Below, in pieces: positions 6,676 through 14,642 of a DNA stretch of 47,560 nt; within the stretch, counting starts at the first letter, position 1; every line of letters starts with the position of its first letter. A program made the translations under genes and the position numbers. The notes beneath the pieces are model-generated. The model ran no database searches. It saw only the letters and a list, made by a program, of their open reading frames with translations, and was not told the origin of the DNA. The stretch is from the NCBI GenBank assembly GCA_027486495.1, contig JAIXOZ010000029.1, positions 1 to 47,560 of the forward strand, given 5' to 3'. Origin of the DNA: Comamonadaceae bacterium. GTDB taxonomy: Bacteria > Pseudomonadota > Gammaproteobacteria > Burkholderiales > Burkholderiaceae_C.

Positions 6676-9600
6676 ATGAACACCCACACCCAAGCCAATA
6701 CCGACAAGCATGCCGCGGCGCAGAATGTGGTCTCTCCCGTGCCTCAGATGGCCCCGCCATCATCAACTGCTCGCTCATTGTTGCGGCTCATCGCGACCGC
6801 TCTGGGCGCTTTTTCGGCTGTCAGCCTGTCGGCCCTGCTGGGGCCCTTGGCGCTGGCCGCCGCGCTTTGGGGGCTGTGGGTCTGGACGGGTACACCCGGG
6901 TCTTTGGGCACGGCCCTGAACATGGTTCACTGGGCCTTGCCCTCGGGCCAGCAGCTGCGCTCCACCGATGTGCAAGGCAACCTGCAGCAAGGCGGTCACA
7001 TTGGCCAAATCAGTTGGCAAAGCGGTGGTTTGCAGGTGCAGGCCCAAGAAATTTTGCTGGTGCTGGACTGGTCAGACTTGTGGCGTCAGGCTTGGCCCCT
7101 CAAGAACGTCCAAATCCACAGCCTGCGCGTGCAAGACCAGCGCCCCCCCAAGCCGCTCACGCCCCTGACCGAGTTACGCCTGCCCCTGCCCTTGCAATTG
7201 AATTTGCAAGTAGCCCAATTCAGCTGGCAAGGCAGCACGGCGGTGACCCTGTCCGATGTTCGGGCCCAATACGCCTATGACGGGCAGGACCACCGACTGG
7301 ATGTTCAATCGCTCGCACTGGCCCAAGGCCGTTACACCCTGCAAGCGCGTTTGCAGGGCGCAGCGCCCATGGCCTTGCACGTCACAGCCCAAGGCCAAGT
7401 GCACAACCCGGCCAGTGGCCGCACGCCGGCCTTGCAACTGCAGGTGCAGTCCACGGTGCAAGGCCAGTTGTCAGGCCCACAATCCCAACTCTCGGTACAA
7501 GCCGAGCTGGCCCCCACACCCGGACAAGGCCCTTTGGGGCGAGCGCAAGACCAGGTCCATCTGTCCATGCAAGCGCAAATCCAGCCCTGGCAAGAACAAG
7601 TGGTGGTGCAAGCCGAGGGCCAGTGGCAAGCACTGGACCTGGCCCCTCTGTGGCCGGGGGCCCCGCAAACACGGTTGCAAGGGCAGGCCCGGCTGCACCC
7701 CGATGGCACGGCCTGGCAACTCGATGCACAGATAGACAACCTGCTGCCTGGTGCTTGGGATCTGCAGCGCCTGCCCCTGGCGCAGCTGAGCCTGAAAGCA
7801 CGGCATGCGCAAGGTTGGTGGCAAATCCAGCAAGCCCAAGCCCGCCTGGCAGCCGGTCAATTGCGGGGACAAGGCCAGCAAAACCCACGCGGCTGGACAG
7901 GACAACTGGACATTCAAAATTTGCAACCCGCCTTGCTGCACAGTGCCTGGACGGGGCCTGCGCTGCAAGGCCAGCTGAAAGCCGTCTCCACAAGCGCTGA
8001 CACCATCGCGCTGAGCGCCAAGTTGCAAGCACAAAAGCAGCAACCAGCCGCGTCCACCAGCCCAGATGCCTTGCAATGGGAACAATTGCAACTCACTGGT
8101 CAATGGCACCCTGACCGCTGGGACATCGACAGCCTGCGCCTGCAAGCTGCAAAGGCCGTGCTGGAGGCCCAGTTCAAATGGCAACCGGCCCAGCAGGCAT
8201 TGCAAGGGCGCATGACCCTGGATCTGCCTGGCATGCAAGCCACAGCCCAAGGGAACATCTCCCCCACAAGCGGCCAAGGCCGACTGGAAGTCAACATGCA
8301 AGACGCCGCCTCCAGCCAGACCTGGCTTCAAGGCCTGCCGGGCTGGGGGGCTCCACTCCAAAACGTCAAGGCCAGCGGGCCGGCCCAACTTCTTGCCCAG
8401 TGGCAGGGCGGTTTTGCCCAAGCCGATGCGCCGCTGTCCCTGAAATTGCAATGGCCTCGCCTGGAATGGGCTCAGCCCAGACCTGCCAATGCAGCGGCCT
8501 CTCGGTCGGCCATCCGTCCAGCGCCCTGGTTCCTTGCACCAGGCCAATTGCAAATCCGAGGCACCCCCCTTGCGGTTCAAGCCGAGTTGCAAGCCCGCTT
8601 TGGACAAGGTCCGCACATCGCCCAGCTTCAAACCACCTGGCGAGCCCACCGCGAGGATGTTCGCAACCCCAGCTGGCAAGGCCGCATCGAACAATTGACC
8701 CTGCGCTACCCCAATACCCAAAACACATCGGCCGCACCATGGCTACTGGGATTGCAGTCCACCGTCGCTTGGCAAGGACGGCTCGATCCGCTGGCACTGA
8801 GCTGGGGGCCCTCCGATTGGACACTGCAAGGCCCCGGGCCGGGCGCCCCCCGCTTGAAAGCCGAGGCGGGTGGCTGGACGGCCTCTGAAACAGGACAGGC
8901 CATGCAAACACACGGCGCATTGAGTTGGTCTGACTTGCCCCTGTCCTGGGCCCGAGCTTGGCTGGACACCGACCTGCTGAACGACATCACGCTCCAAGGC
9001 CAAGCGCAGTGGCGTGTGGACCAGAACCTCAGCTTGACTCTGTCAACCGAGCGCAGCCGGGGCGACTTGCGCATCAAGACCGACAGCGCATTCGGCCAAA
9101 GCACGAGCGCAGGTTTGCGCCAGGCCCAAGTACTTTTGCAGGTACAAAACGAGCAACTGAGCGCCGAGCTGAACTGGGACAGTGCGCAAATGGGGCAGGC
9201 CAAGGCCCAACTGCAAAGCCAGCTCAGTCGCAACGCAGAAGGCTGGCAATGGGCCGAGCAGGCCCCCTTGAGCGGCACTGTCCAGGCCAACTTGCCACAG
9301 ATCGGCGCATGGTCGGCTCTGGCCCCACCAGGCTGGCGCGTTCAAGGCACGCTGGATGCCAGCCTCACATTGAGCGGCACCCGCAGCCAGCCCCAATGGC
9401 AGGGACGCTTGCAAGCCAATCAATTGGCGGCCAGATCGGCTGTACAAGGCATCGAGTTCAGCCAAGGACAAATGCTGGCAAACCTGCAAGGCCAAAGCTT
9501 GGTGCTGGAACGCTTTAGCCTGCGTGGGGCCGGTGCACAAGGCGGCGAACTCCAAGCCCATGGACAGGTTCAATTCAACCCCAACACGACTGCCCAAGCC

Positions 9601-10629
9601 AGCCCCGACACCAACCCTTTGCGCACAGCCCATCTGGATTTACAGATCAAAGCCCAGAACCTGCGGGTGAGCAACCGCGCTGACCGGCAACTGAGCGTGT
9701 CTGGTGATGTGACCACCCGCATGTCACAAGGTCAATTGCAACTGCGTGGTGGCCTCAAAGCCGATCAAGCCCTTTTTGTTCTGCCAGACGACAGTACCCC
9801 CAGCCTCGGCGACGATGTGGTGGTGTTTCGCCCCAGCATGGGCGAGCTGAACCTCAGTGCCCTCACGGCCCCGATCGAGCCCAACGGGCCCTCCAGCTCA
9901 TGGTTGGGCATACCCGATGTGCGCGTCATGCTCGACTTGGGCTCTGACTTTCAGCTGAAAGGCCAAGGCCTCAGTGCACGCCTGACGGGTCAGGTGGAAC
10001 TGCTCAGCAACGCCAGCACGCGGGGTGTGCCGCGGCTCAACGGGCTGGTGAGCACCGAAGGTGGTCGCTACAAAACCAACGGGCAGCAATTGAACATCGA
10101 CACGGGCGTGCTGCGCTTCAGTGGTCCCTACGACAACCCCAGTCTGGACATCATTGCGCTGCGACCGAACTTGCCACAAAAAGTGGGCGTGAAAATCACC
10201 GGCACCGCTTTGCTGCCGCGCATCCGTTTGTACGCAGACCCCGACTTGCCCGATGCAGACAAACTCGCCTGGCTGGTGCTGGGCCGATCAGCCGCCAACG
10301 GCGGTGCCGAATCGGCCGTGCTGCAACAAGCGGCGGTGGCCCTGCTCAGCGGCAACGGCAAAACACTGACCGGCGAGTTGGCCAACAGCTTGGGGCTGGA
10401 CGAAATTTCACTGGCCAGCGGCAGCCGCTCGGATGCCACGGCAACTGGCGCGGCCGTGACGCTGGGCAAACGCCTGTCCAAAGACTTTTACCTCGCCTAC
10501 GAAACCAGCCTGAGCGGCGCTTTCGGTTCTCTCTACATCTTCTACGATCTTTCTCGCCGCCTGACCTTGCGGGCACAAGCTGGCGAACAAAGCGCTCTGG
10601 ACTTGATCTTCACAGTCCGGCGCGATTGA
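6676..10629 (+). CDS. tamB: Translocation and assembly module protein TamB (AsmA-like / DUF490)
   Basis: A 1317-residue periplasm-spanning protein anchored in the inner membrane by one hydrophobic segment (about residues 36-75). The long middle is a Gln-rich beta-strand repeat region of the TamB/YhdP/AsmA lipid-groove type. The C-terminal 300 residues carry the conserved DUF490 domain (GRYKTNGQQLNIDTGVLRFSG, PRIRLYADPDLPDADKLAWL, then LSKDFYLAYETSLSGAFGSLYIFYDLSRRLTLRAQAGE and a terminal DLIFTVRRD). The ATG at 6676 lies 2 nt after the tamA stop, so the pair is tightly coupled. The length is typical for betaproteobacterial TamB. Confidence 0.92.
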   Translation: MNTHTQANTDKHAAAQNVVSPVPQMAPPSSTARSLLRLIATALGAFSAVSLSALLGPLALAAALWGLWVWTGTPGSLGTALNMVHWALPSGQQLRSTDVQGNLQQGGHIGQISWQSGGLQVQAQEILLVLDWSDLWRQAWPLKNVQIHSLRVQDQRPPKPLTPLTELRLPLPLQLNLQVAQFSWQGSTAVTLSDVRAQYAYDGQDHRLDVQSLALAQGRYTLQARLQGAAPMALHVTAQGQVHNPASGRTPALQLQVQSTVQGQLSGPQSQLSVQAELAPTPGQGPLGRAQDQVHLSMQAQIQPWQEQVVVQAEGQWQALDLAPLWPGAPQTRLQGQARLHPDGTAWQLDAQIDNLLPGAWDLQRLPLAQLSLKARHAQGWWQIQQAQARLAAGQLRGQGQQNPRGWTGQLDIQNLQPALLHSAWTGPALQGQLKAVSTSADTIALSAKLQAQKQQPAASTSPDALQWEQLQLTGQWHPDRWDIDSLRLQAAKAVLEAQFKWQPAQQALQGRMTLDLPGMQATAQGNISPTSGQGRLEVNMQDAASSQTWLQGLPGWGAPLQNVKASGPAQLLAQWQGGFAQADAPLSLKLQWPRLEWAQPRPANAAASRSAIRPAPWFLAPGQLQIRGTPLAVQAELQARFGQGPHIAQLQTTWRAHREDVRNPSWQGRIEQLTLRYPNTQNTSAAPWLLGLQSTVAWQGRLDPLALSWGPSDWTLQGPGPGAPRLKAEAGGWTASETGQAMQTHGALSWSDLPLSWARAWLDTDLLNDITLQGQAQWRVDQNLSLTLSTERSRGDLRIKTDSAFGQSTSAGLRQAQVLLQVQNEQLSAELNWDSAQMGQAKAQLQSQLSRNAEGWQWAEQAPLSGTVQANLPQIGAWSALAPPGWRVQGTLDASLTLSGTRSQPQWQGRLQANQLAARSAVQGIEFSQGQMLANLQGQSLVLERFSLRGAGAQGGELQAHGQVQFNPNTTAQASPDTNPLRTAHLDLQIKAQNLRVSNRADRQLSVSGDVTTRMSQGQLQLRGGLKADQALFVLPDDSTPSLGDDVVVFRPSMGELNLSALTAPIEPNGPSSSWLGIPDVRVMLDLGSDFQLKGQGLSARLTGQVELLSNASTRGVPRLNGLVSTEGGRYKTNGQQLNIDTGVLRFSGPYDNPSLDIIALRPNLPQKVGVKITGTALLPRIRLYADPDLPDADKLAWLVLGRSAANGGAESAVLQQAAVALLSGNGKTLTGELANSLGLDEISLASGSRSDATATGAAVTLGKRLSKDFYLAYETSLSGAFGSLYIFYDLSRRLTLRAQAGEQSALDLIFTVRRD

Positions 10630-11101
10630 AGCGCTGACCTTTCCCCATCGTGGGGAGCATGTTGGCACCTCAAAGCCATCGTTTGGCATTTGGCCTGACC
10701 CGATCTGCGCCAGGCCCGGGCTTGCGACCTCCCTATCACGCCCCCAAAAATCCGGGGACAGTCGGGGGAAACCCGACCTCTCAACCCACTTTTTCTACTT
10801 GCTTAATAATCACAAACTACTCTAATATCGGCGTGGAAATTTTAGGCATCATCAATCCTGACAATTATTCGGTTTCAACAACTCAAACGACTTCACTCAT
10901 GACCGCCTTAGGGCCTTTAGATTCGGAAAAATCATAAACCGTCATTAACTGTCGTCTTTTTAGTCGAAAAATTGAATTTTATGGTTATTTAAGACCTTGT
11001 CTTGTCAAATAAGACACGTCTTGAAATGCTTCAAAAGTACCAATTTCAAAACAAGCTGCTCCCTCTCTCCACTCTTGAACCAACAAAGCCAGTTGCACCT
11101 T
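10630..11101. other. 472-bp spacer between tamB and the RodZ-like gene
   Basis: No gene is supported here. A short hairpin TCCCCA-TCG-TGGGGA (10642-10656) just after tamB lacks a T tract. GTCGGG-GGAAA-CCCGAC near 10771 is another small hairpin. From about 10795 the sequence becomes distinctly AT-rich, which fits a promoter region for the downstream gene, and two tandem AAGAC/GTCTT palindromes lie at 10991-11022. Confidence 0.6.
10991..11022. promoter_or_regulatory. Two tandem AAGAC/GTCTT palindromes
   Basis: AAGAC-CTT-GTCTT (10991-11003) and AAGAC-AC-GTCTT (11011-11022) start exactly 20 bp apart, about two helical turns, 80 nt upstream of the RodZ-like start. Paired same-face half-site palindromes suggest cooperative binding by a small dimeric regulator, possibly the HTH protein encoded just downstream. 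Confidence 0.45.
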
Positions 11102-12028
11102 ATGAATAAACTTACTTGGCGACCTGAGGATGCTCAATTGCTGCTCAGCTTGCGAGAGGCTGCTGGCATCGATGCAATGGTTTTTGCGCGTGTCAACACG
11201 GTCTCGATGACGCAATTAAAGGAACTGGAACAGGGTGAAGGAAACAGTTTTTACAACCCGCAAATAAAACGAAGCACAGGCATCAAACTGCTCAAAAAAT
11301 TAGGGCATGAACCTGCCACGGCTTGCGAAGATTCACAGCCAGAAGAACCCGCCGCAGCGGCCACTGCGACCGTAGAACCACTGAACACAGGGTCAGTCAT
11401 CTGGGGTGCCACCAGTGAATCCTCTTTGCAGGCAGCGCCCTTGAAACGGAATCTGGGTTTTTCACCCAAGCAACTGTTGGTGGCTGTGTCAATTTTGGGC
11501 ATTCTCGCAGTGATTTTGACTGGCAACCCATGGGCACCAAGCAACGCCATCAAGGCCGTGCCAACGCCGTCATCCCCCCCTCTTGCCACGCTTGCCCCAA
11601 CGATGCCCAGCGCATCCGAGACAACCGCCACAGCAGCGCAGCTCGCTTTCATGTCCAACCCACCCACTGAATTGCCTGCAACGCCCAAACCTTTTACCGA
11701 AGAGGTGGCCACCACAACCCCAGCCCCCCCGTGTGATGTCAAAATGCGCGAGGCAGGCGCCACCCACACAACCACGGCCCCTCTCAAGCCGGGTAACTAT
11801 GTGTATTTTGAAGCCATTGAGGACACAGAGCTGTGCGTGCGCGACCATGACAACCAAGTCACATGGGTGAGACTAGAGGCTGGCATGAAAAAGACCGTGC
11901 ACGGCTCGGCCCCATTTTTGGTTCAAACAAGCCAGTGGAACAAAATGAAAATGTTCTTTCAAGGCCGACAAGTGCCAATCAATCCCAATTCGCCTTCACA
12001 TTTGGTCTTAAACAACCAAGATTTTTGA
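11102..12028 (+). CDS. RodZ-like membrane protein with N-terminal HTH domain
   Basis: A 308-residue protein in three parts. A cytoplasmic N-terminal helix-turn-helix of the HTH_25/RodZ kind covers about residues 1-70 (WRPEDAQLLLSLREAAGIDAMVFARVNTVS). A single TM helix lies near 122-140 (LLVAVSILGILAVILTG). A Pro/Thr/Ala-rich periplasmic linker then leads to a C-terminal beta domain (GNYVYFEAIEDTELCVRDHD ... WVRLEAGMKKTVHGSAPFLVQTS) resembling DUF4115. RodZ proteins link MreB to the envelope, but this one is divergent and not next to ispG, where RodZ usually sits, so it may be a paralogue. The ATG at 11102 has no clear ribosome site; the HTH domain supports it. Confidence 0.7.
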   Translation: MNKLTWRPEDAQLLLSLREAAGIDAMVFARVNTVSMTQLKELEQGEGNSFYNPQIKRSTGIKLLKKLGHEPATACEDSQPEEPAAAATATVEPLNTGSVIWGATSESSLQAAPLKRNLGFSPKQLLVAVSILGILAVILTGNPWAPSNAIKAVPTPSSPPLATLAPTMPSASETTATAAQLAFMSNPPTELPATPKPFTEEVATTTPAPPCDVKMREAGATHTTTAPLKPGNYVYFEAIEDTELCVRDHDNQVTWVRLEAGMKKTVHGSAPFLVQTSQWNKMKMFFQGRQVPINPNSPSHLVLNNQDF

Positions 12029-12078
12029 TGCCCATTTTTCTGATGAACTCGTGAGAAATCAGGCCTTACACAGCACCT

Positions 12079-12084
12079 TACAAT
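12079..12084 (+). promoter_or_regulatory. Putative -10 element of the tRNA-Arg gene
   Basis: TACAAT lies 11 bp upstream of the mature tRNA 5' end, at a suitable distance for a start near 12091. No good -35 hexamer is evident. Confidence 0.35.
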
Positions 12085-12095
12085 CGTGAATCAGG

Positions 12096-12170
12096 GCCAC
12101 CGTAGTTCAATGGATAGAACTCTCCCCTCCTAAGGGAGTGATACAGGTTCGATTCCTGTCGGGGGCACCA
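12096..12170 (+). tRNA. tRNA-Arg (anticodon CCT)
   Basis: A 75-nt cloverleaf with encoded CCA. D stem GTTC/GAAC; anticodon stem CTCCC/GGGAG with loop CTCCTAA (anticodon CCT, decoding AGG); variable loop of 4 nt; T stem ACAGG/CCTGT with TTCGATT loop; acceptor GCCACCG against CGGGGGC with discriminator A. The acceptor stem has one A-G mismatch at the fourth pair. The 3' end is the integration site of the adjacent island: its last 19 nt plus 2 more recur at 16625-16645. Confidence 0.93.
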
Positions 12171-12172
12171 TC
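12152..12172 (+). repeat. attL core, 21-bp direct repeat in the tRNA-Arg 3' end
   Basis: ATTCCTGTCGGGGGCACC plus three further bases, covering part of the T arm, the 3' acceptor strand and CCA. An identical 21-bp copy occurs at 16625-16645 and the flanks then diverge, as expected for crossover sites of a tRNA-targeting tyrosine integrase. Confidence 0.88.
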
Positions 12173-12239
12173 AATCAACGCAAGTTATTGATTTATAAAG
12201 ACTTACCTATCATTACCCCTCATAAGTTGGTACACTTTG

Positions 12240-12247
12240 GGGAACAA
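12240..12247 (+). repeat. GGGAACAA motif at the left end of the island
   Basis: One copy of an octamer that recurs twice near the right end (16521-16528 and 16542-16549). It overlaps the integrase start codon. It is a possible arm-type binding site for the integrase or its directionality factor. Confidence 0.35.
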
Positions 12248-13566
12248 TGGCTAAAAATTACTGCGAACAGCACAACTCCGGATGGCGTTTCATCAAGCGC
12301 TTGAATCCATCTAAAGGTCAGTTCTATGGACTCGACTGTCCAACGGTCTTTAAGCGACCAATTGCCGCTGCCAATGAATCACAAGCTATCGATGCATGTC
12401 AAGAGATTGCTCGGAAGCTCAAAGTACTTCAGCTCGTTAGCAAAGGCGACCGTACAACAACCTTCAGTCGTATTCAATACGCAGAAGCTATCGAGTCTTT
12501 TCTTTGGTTTCATGATTTTGACCCTCGAACTTACATAGAGCGCATGGGCAGCAATTCGGTATCTAACCGCACGATTACACATATTTTCAAGATAGGCTTT
12601 GTTGATCAGGTAAAAGATTTCTACCAAGTCCGATGTATTGATGGGTTGACCGCTTACACATCATTTGGCGCTTTGCTCGTTAAAGCCATTGAATCCAACG
12701 AGTTGCCTACCCCTTCACTGAGCGATGCACTTAATGGCTATCTAGGCAAATCAAGAGGGAGTAAGCAAGACTGGACGGAAAAATCTAAACAAGACACGAT
12801 TCGCTATGTAGGTCTATTCGATTCAACCGTTGGTACTCGCCCATTTACAAGCATTCAGCGCTCTGACGTTCAGACTCACATCAATGAACGATTGCTTACA
12901 GTTAAGCCTCAATCCGTGCAACGTGAGTTACGAAGCTTATCAGCGCTATGGAATTATTGTGCTTTAGCAAATGATTTTGAAGGTCGTAATCCATTTTCTA
13001 GACCAACACTGCCTAGCTTCAAGCCTTCCTCTCGGAAAGCAGCAAGTCTAGAAGCCTCTAAAACGCTCTACAAGGCGCTAATAACGAGTCGGCAAAGCTA
13101 CGTGCACCATCTAACGCTTTTATTGCTTTTGACGGGTGCTAGATTAGCTGAAATCTGGGGAATTCAACCTAGTGACATAGACACACCTAAATCGATCTTT
13201 TGGATAAAACCAAATGAATTACGTAGAACTAAAAATAATCAATCGGTTCGACCTTTACCGTTAACACCTACAATTCGCAGTGTTTTAACGGATTACTTAA
13301 CCACTGATCGTCCGAATTCGGCAGGTTCAGCTTCTGCATCAGTTGGCAAATTCCTTCGTAGCCGTGGTTTTCAGTTCTCAGCTCATGGCTTAAGGCACGG
13401 TGCTCGTGATCGATTTGATGAGCTTTCAGCCCGAGCTACTGACATTGAATTTCTTCTAGGTTGGTCTTTAGCAAAAGGCGGAATGTTTAATATTTATGGT
13501 TCAGGCGATCTCACGGAAGTGCATAAATTACTTATGCAAAAATTAGAAGATACTTTAAAAGTTTAA
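12247..13566 (+). CDS. int: Tyrosine-type site-specific integrase
   Basis: A 439-residue tyrosine recombinase. The N-terminal arm and core-binding domains cover roughly residues 1-260 (core-type SKQDTIRYVGLFDSTVG region near 180-196). The catalytic domain follows with R299 (TGARLAEI), a basic beta-hairpin Lys near 329, H380-x-x-R383 (AHGLRHG), W406 in the H/W position and Y417 as nucleophile. All expected active-site residues are present, so it looks functional. It starts 74 nt inside attL, pointing into the element. Codon use and A+T content are unlike the chromosome. The preceding GGGGAAC may serve as a weak ribosome site. Confidence 0.93.
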   Translation: MAKNYCEQHNSGWRFIKRLNPSKGQFYGLDCPTVFKRPIAAANESQAIDACQEIARKLKVLQLVSKGDRTTTFSRIQYAEAIESFLWFHDFDPRTYIERMGSNSVSNRTITHIFKIGFVDQVKDFYQVRCIDGLTAYTSFGALLVKAIESNELPTPSLSDALNGYLGKSRGSKQDWTEKSKQDTIRYVGLFDSTVGTRPFTSIQRSDVQTHINERLLTVKPQSVQRELRSLSALWNYCALANDFEGRNPFSRPTLPSFKPSSRKAASLEASKTLYKALITSRQSYVHHLTLLLLLTGARLAEIWGIQPSDIDTPKSIFWIKPNELRRTKNNQSVRPLPLTPTIRSVLTDYLTTDRPNSAGSASASVGKFLRSRGFQFSAHGLRHGARDRFDELSARATDIEFLLGWSLAKGGMFNIYGSGDLTEVHKLLMQKLEDTLKV

Positions 13567-13926
13567 CAAAGAGGTGACAGACAGATATCTTTATTTCCTT
13601 TATGTGACTCATGTTTCGCCGTACAAACTACTGTTATCAATCTTAGCTGAACAAGACTTATCTTCGTCAAAGTATTGACATTGATGATGAGTTTCCGTAT
13701 AATTCAGCTTTAGCTTAGTTTACGCTACAGATTAGGCAAGCCCTAATTCTTGCTCAATTTTGAGTCAATTATTTTTATACCCTTTAGTGCCCGAGCCCTT
13801 ATTTCATGCGGACTTCAACACATTAACCAATTGTTAATTTAACGCCTATAGTATAGAAGCAGTATCTCCTTTTGTAAACGTAAATTTAAGCTCGATTCCA
13901 CAGCTTTTATTCTACAAAGGAGATTT
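13567..13926 (+). other. 360-bp AT-rich leader region between int and the putative rep gene
   Basis: No coding frame is credible. It contains a full-consensus promoter at 13675-13703, then competing short hairpins: ATTAGG/CCTAAT (13731-13747), GCAAG/CTTGC (13736-13753) and CTCA/TGAG followed by a U-rich run (13753-13777). ATTAAC-CAATT-GTTAAT lies further on, near 13820. A strong ribosome site (AAAGGAGA) precedes the next gene. The result is an untranslated leader of about 215 nt. Confidence 0.6.
13675..13703 (+). promoter_or_regulatory. Full-consensus sigma70 promoter
   Basis: TTGACA (13675-13680), spacer of exactly 17 bp, TATAAT (13698-13703). Both hexamers match the consensus at all six positions. 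Transcription would start near 13710, about 215 nt before the putative replication gene, so the transcript has a long structured leader. Confidence 0.8.
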
Positions 13927-14517
13927 ATGGCAGATATAACATTCAGTCAAACATACAAAGACTTCAATCTTTACAGTGGCAGCAAGAAATCTAAAGGTTT
14001 TTACTCTGCAATTCTTGACAAGATTGATCTTATTTTTAATGATGCATTAAATAATTTTACCATTCCTGTGGTTGGTCACATTATTGTTGACAGTCCCAAA
14101 GATTACAGAATTAATCAAGTATTAACTAGAATTATTTCTAATGAAGCTAAAATTCGTGGTTTGACCACTCCCAAATTTCACTATATTTCAGTTATTGAAC
14201 GTAGAAAGAATGATAAGAATTTTCATCAGCATCTTGCAATTTTCATTGACAATGGAAATCACGAATACTTCAAAGTAATTCAATTAGCCTTACGTAGAAT
14301 TTCCAATACATCGAAGGCAACATTAGCTAAACGTAAGTATGATACCCGCCCAGAATTTATTGATCAATCAACTGGAGAGATTCGCAAGTGTGGTTCCGCA
14401 TATCTTCACAATTTAAGAAGAGAAACTTTTGATGCATTTGAACGTATTTCTTATATTGCCAAGGTTGAAACAAAGATTACACCCAAATTCAGCAGTTCAA
14501 GGTTGAATATAAATTAA
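13927..14517 (+). CDS. Putative replication protein, YagK/YfjJ (inovirus Gp2-like) family
   Basis: A 196-residue AT-rich gene. I place it in the YagK/YfjJ C-terminal family, also called inovirus Gp2, from three features. One is a central IERRKNDKNFHQHLAIFIDNG segment, with an H-x-H pair where these proteins carry a His-rich, HUH-like motif. The second is a mid-protein helix followed by a basic patch. The third is the C-terminal EAFxRISYIAKVETK motif (here DAFERISYIAKVETK). Such proteins occur in prophage remnants, satellites and filamentous phages and are suspected replication initiators. A catalytic Tyr is not assigned with certainty. The strong ribosome site AAAGGAGA ends 4 nt before the ATG. 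Confidence 0.6.
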   Translation: MADITFSQTYKDFNLYSGSKKSKGFYSAILDKIDLIFNDALNNFTIPVVGHIIVDSPKDYRINQVLTRIISNEAKIRGLTTPKFHYISVIERRKNDKNFHQHLAIFIDNGNHEYFKVIQLALRRISNTSKATLAKRKYDTRPEFIDQSTGEIRKCGSAYLHNLRRETFDAFERISYIAKVETKITPKFSSSRLNIN

Positions 14518-14532
14518 TAAATTATCACACAG

Positions 14533-14588
14533 TGTCCTCATCCGGAAATAATTAGCCATCTGCAAGATAGCCATCCGGCTTGAGGACA
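14533..14588. other. Large stem-loop downstream of the putative rep gene
   Basis: TGTCCTCA-T-CCGG (14533-14545) pairs with CCGG-CT-TGAGGACA (14575-14588). The loop contains two AGCCATC direct repeats and an inner ATCT/AGAT pair. It lacks a T tract, so a simple terminator is not the best reading. Its place beside a putative initiator gene, between two convergent genes, suggests an origin of replication or a bidirectional structural terminator. Confidence 0.45.
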
Positions 14589-14642
14589 TACAGATATTCA
14601 AGTGAGTTAAATTTTATCCAATATAATATATCCACCTATTAT

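Noticed and set aside
10650-10937. A 95-codon open frame after tamB
   Set aside because: No ribosome site, composition changes half way from GC-rich to AT-rich, and no recognisable domain; the stretch looks like promoter DNA.
13753-13777. Strong intrinsic terminator in the rep leader
   Set aside because: The stem is only four base pairs before the U-rich run, too weak to call a terminator by itself; it is reported only as a possible attenuator.
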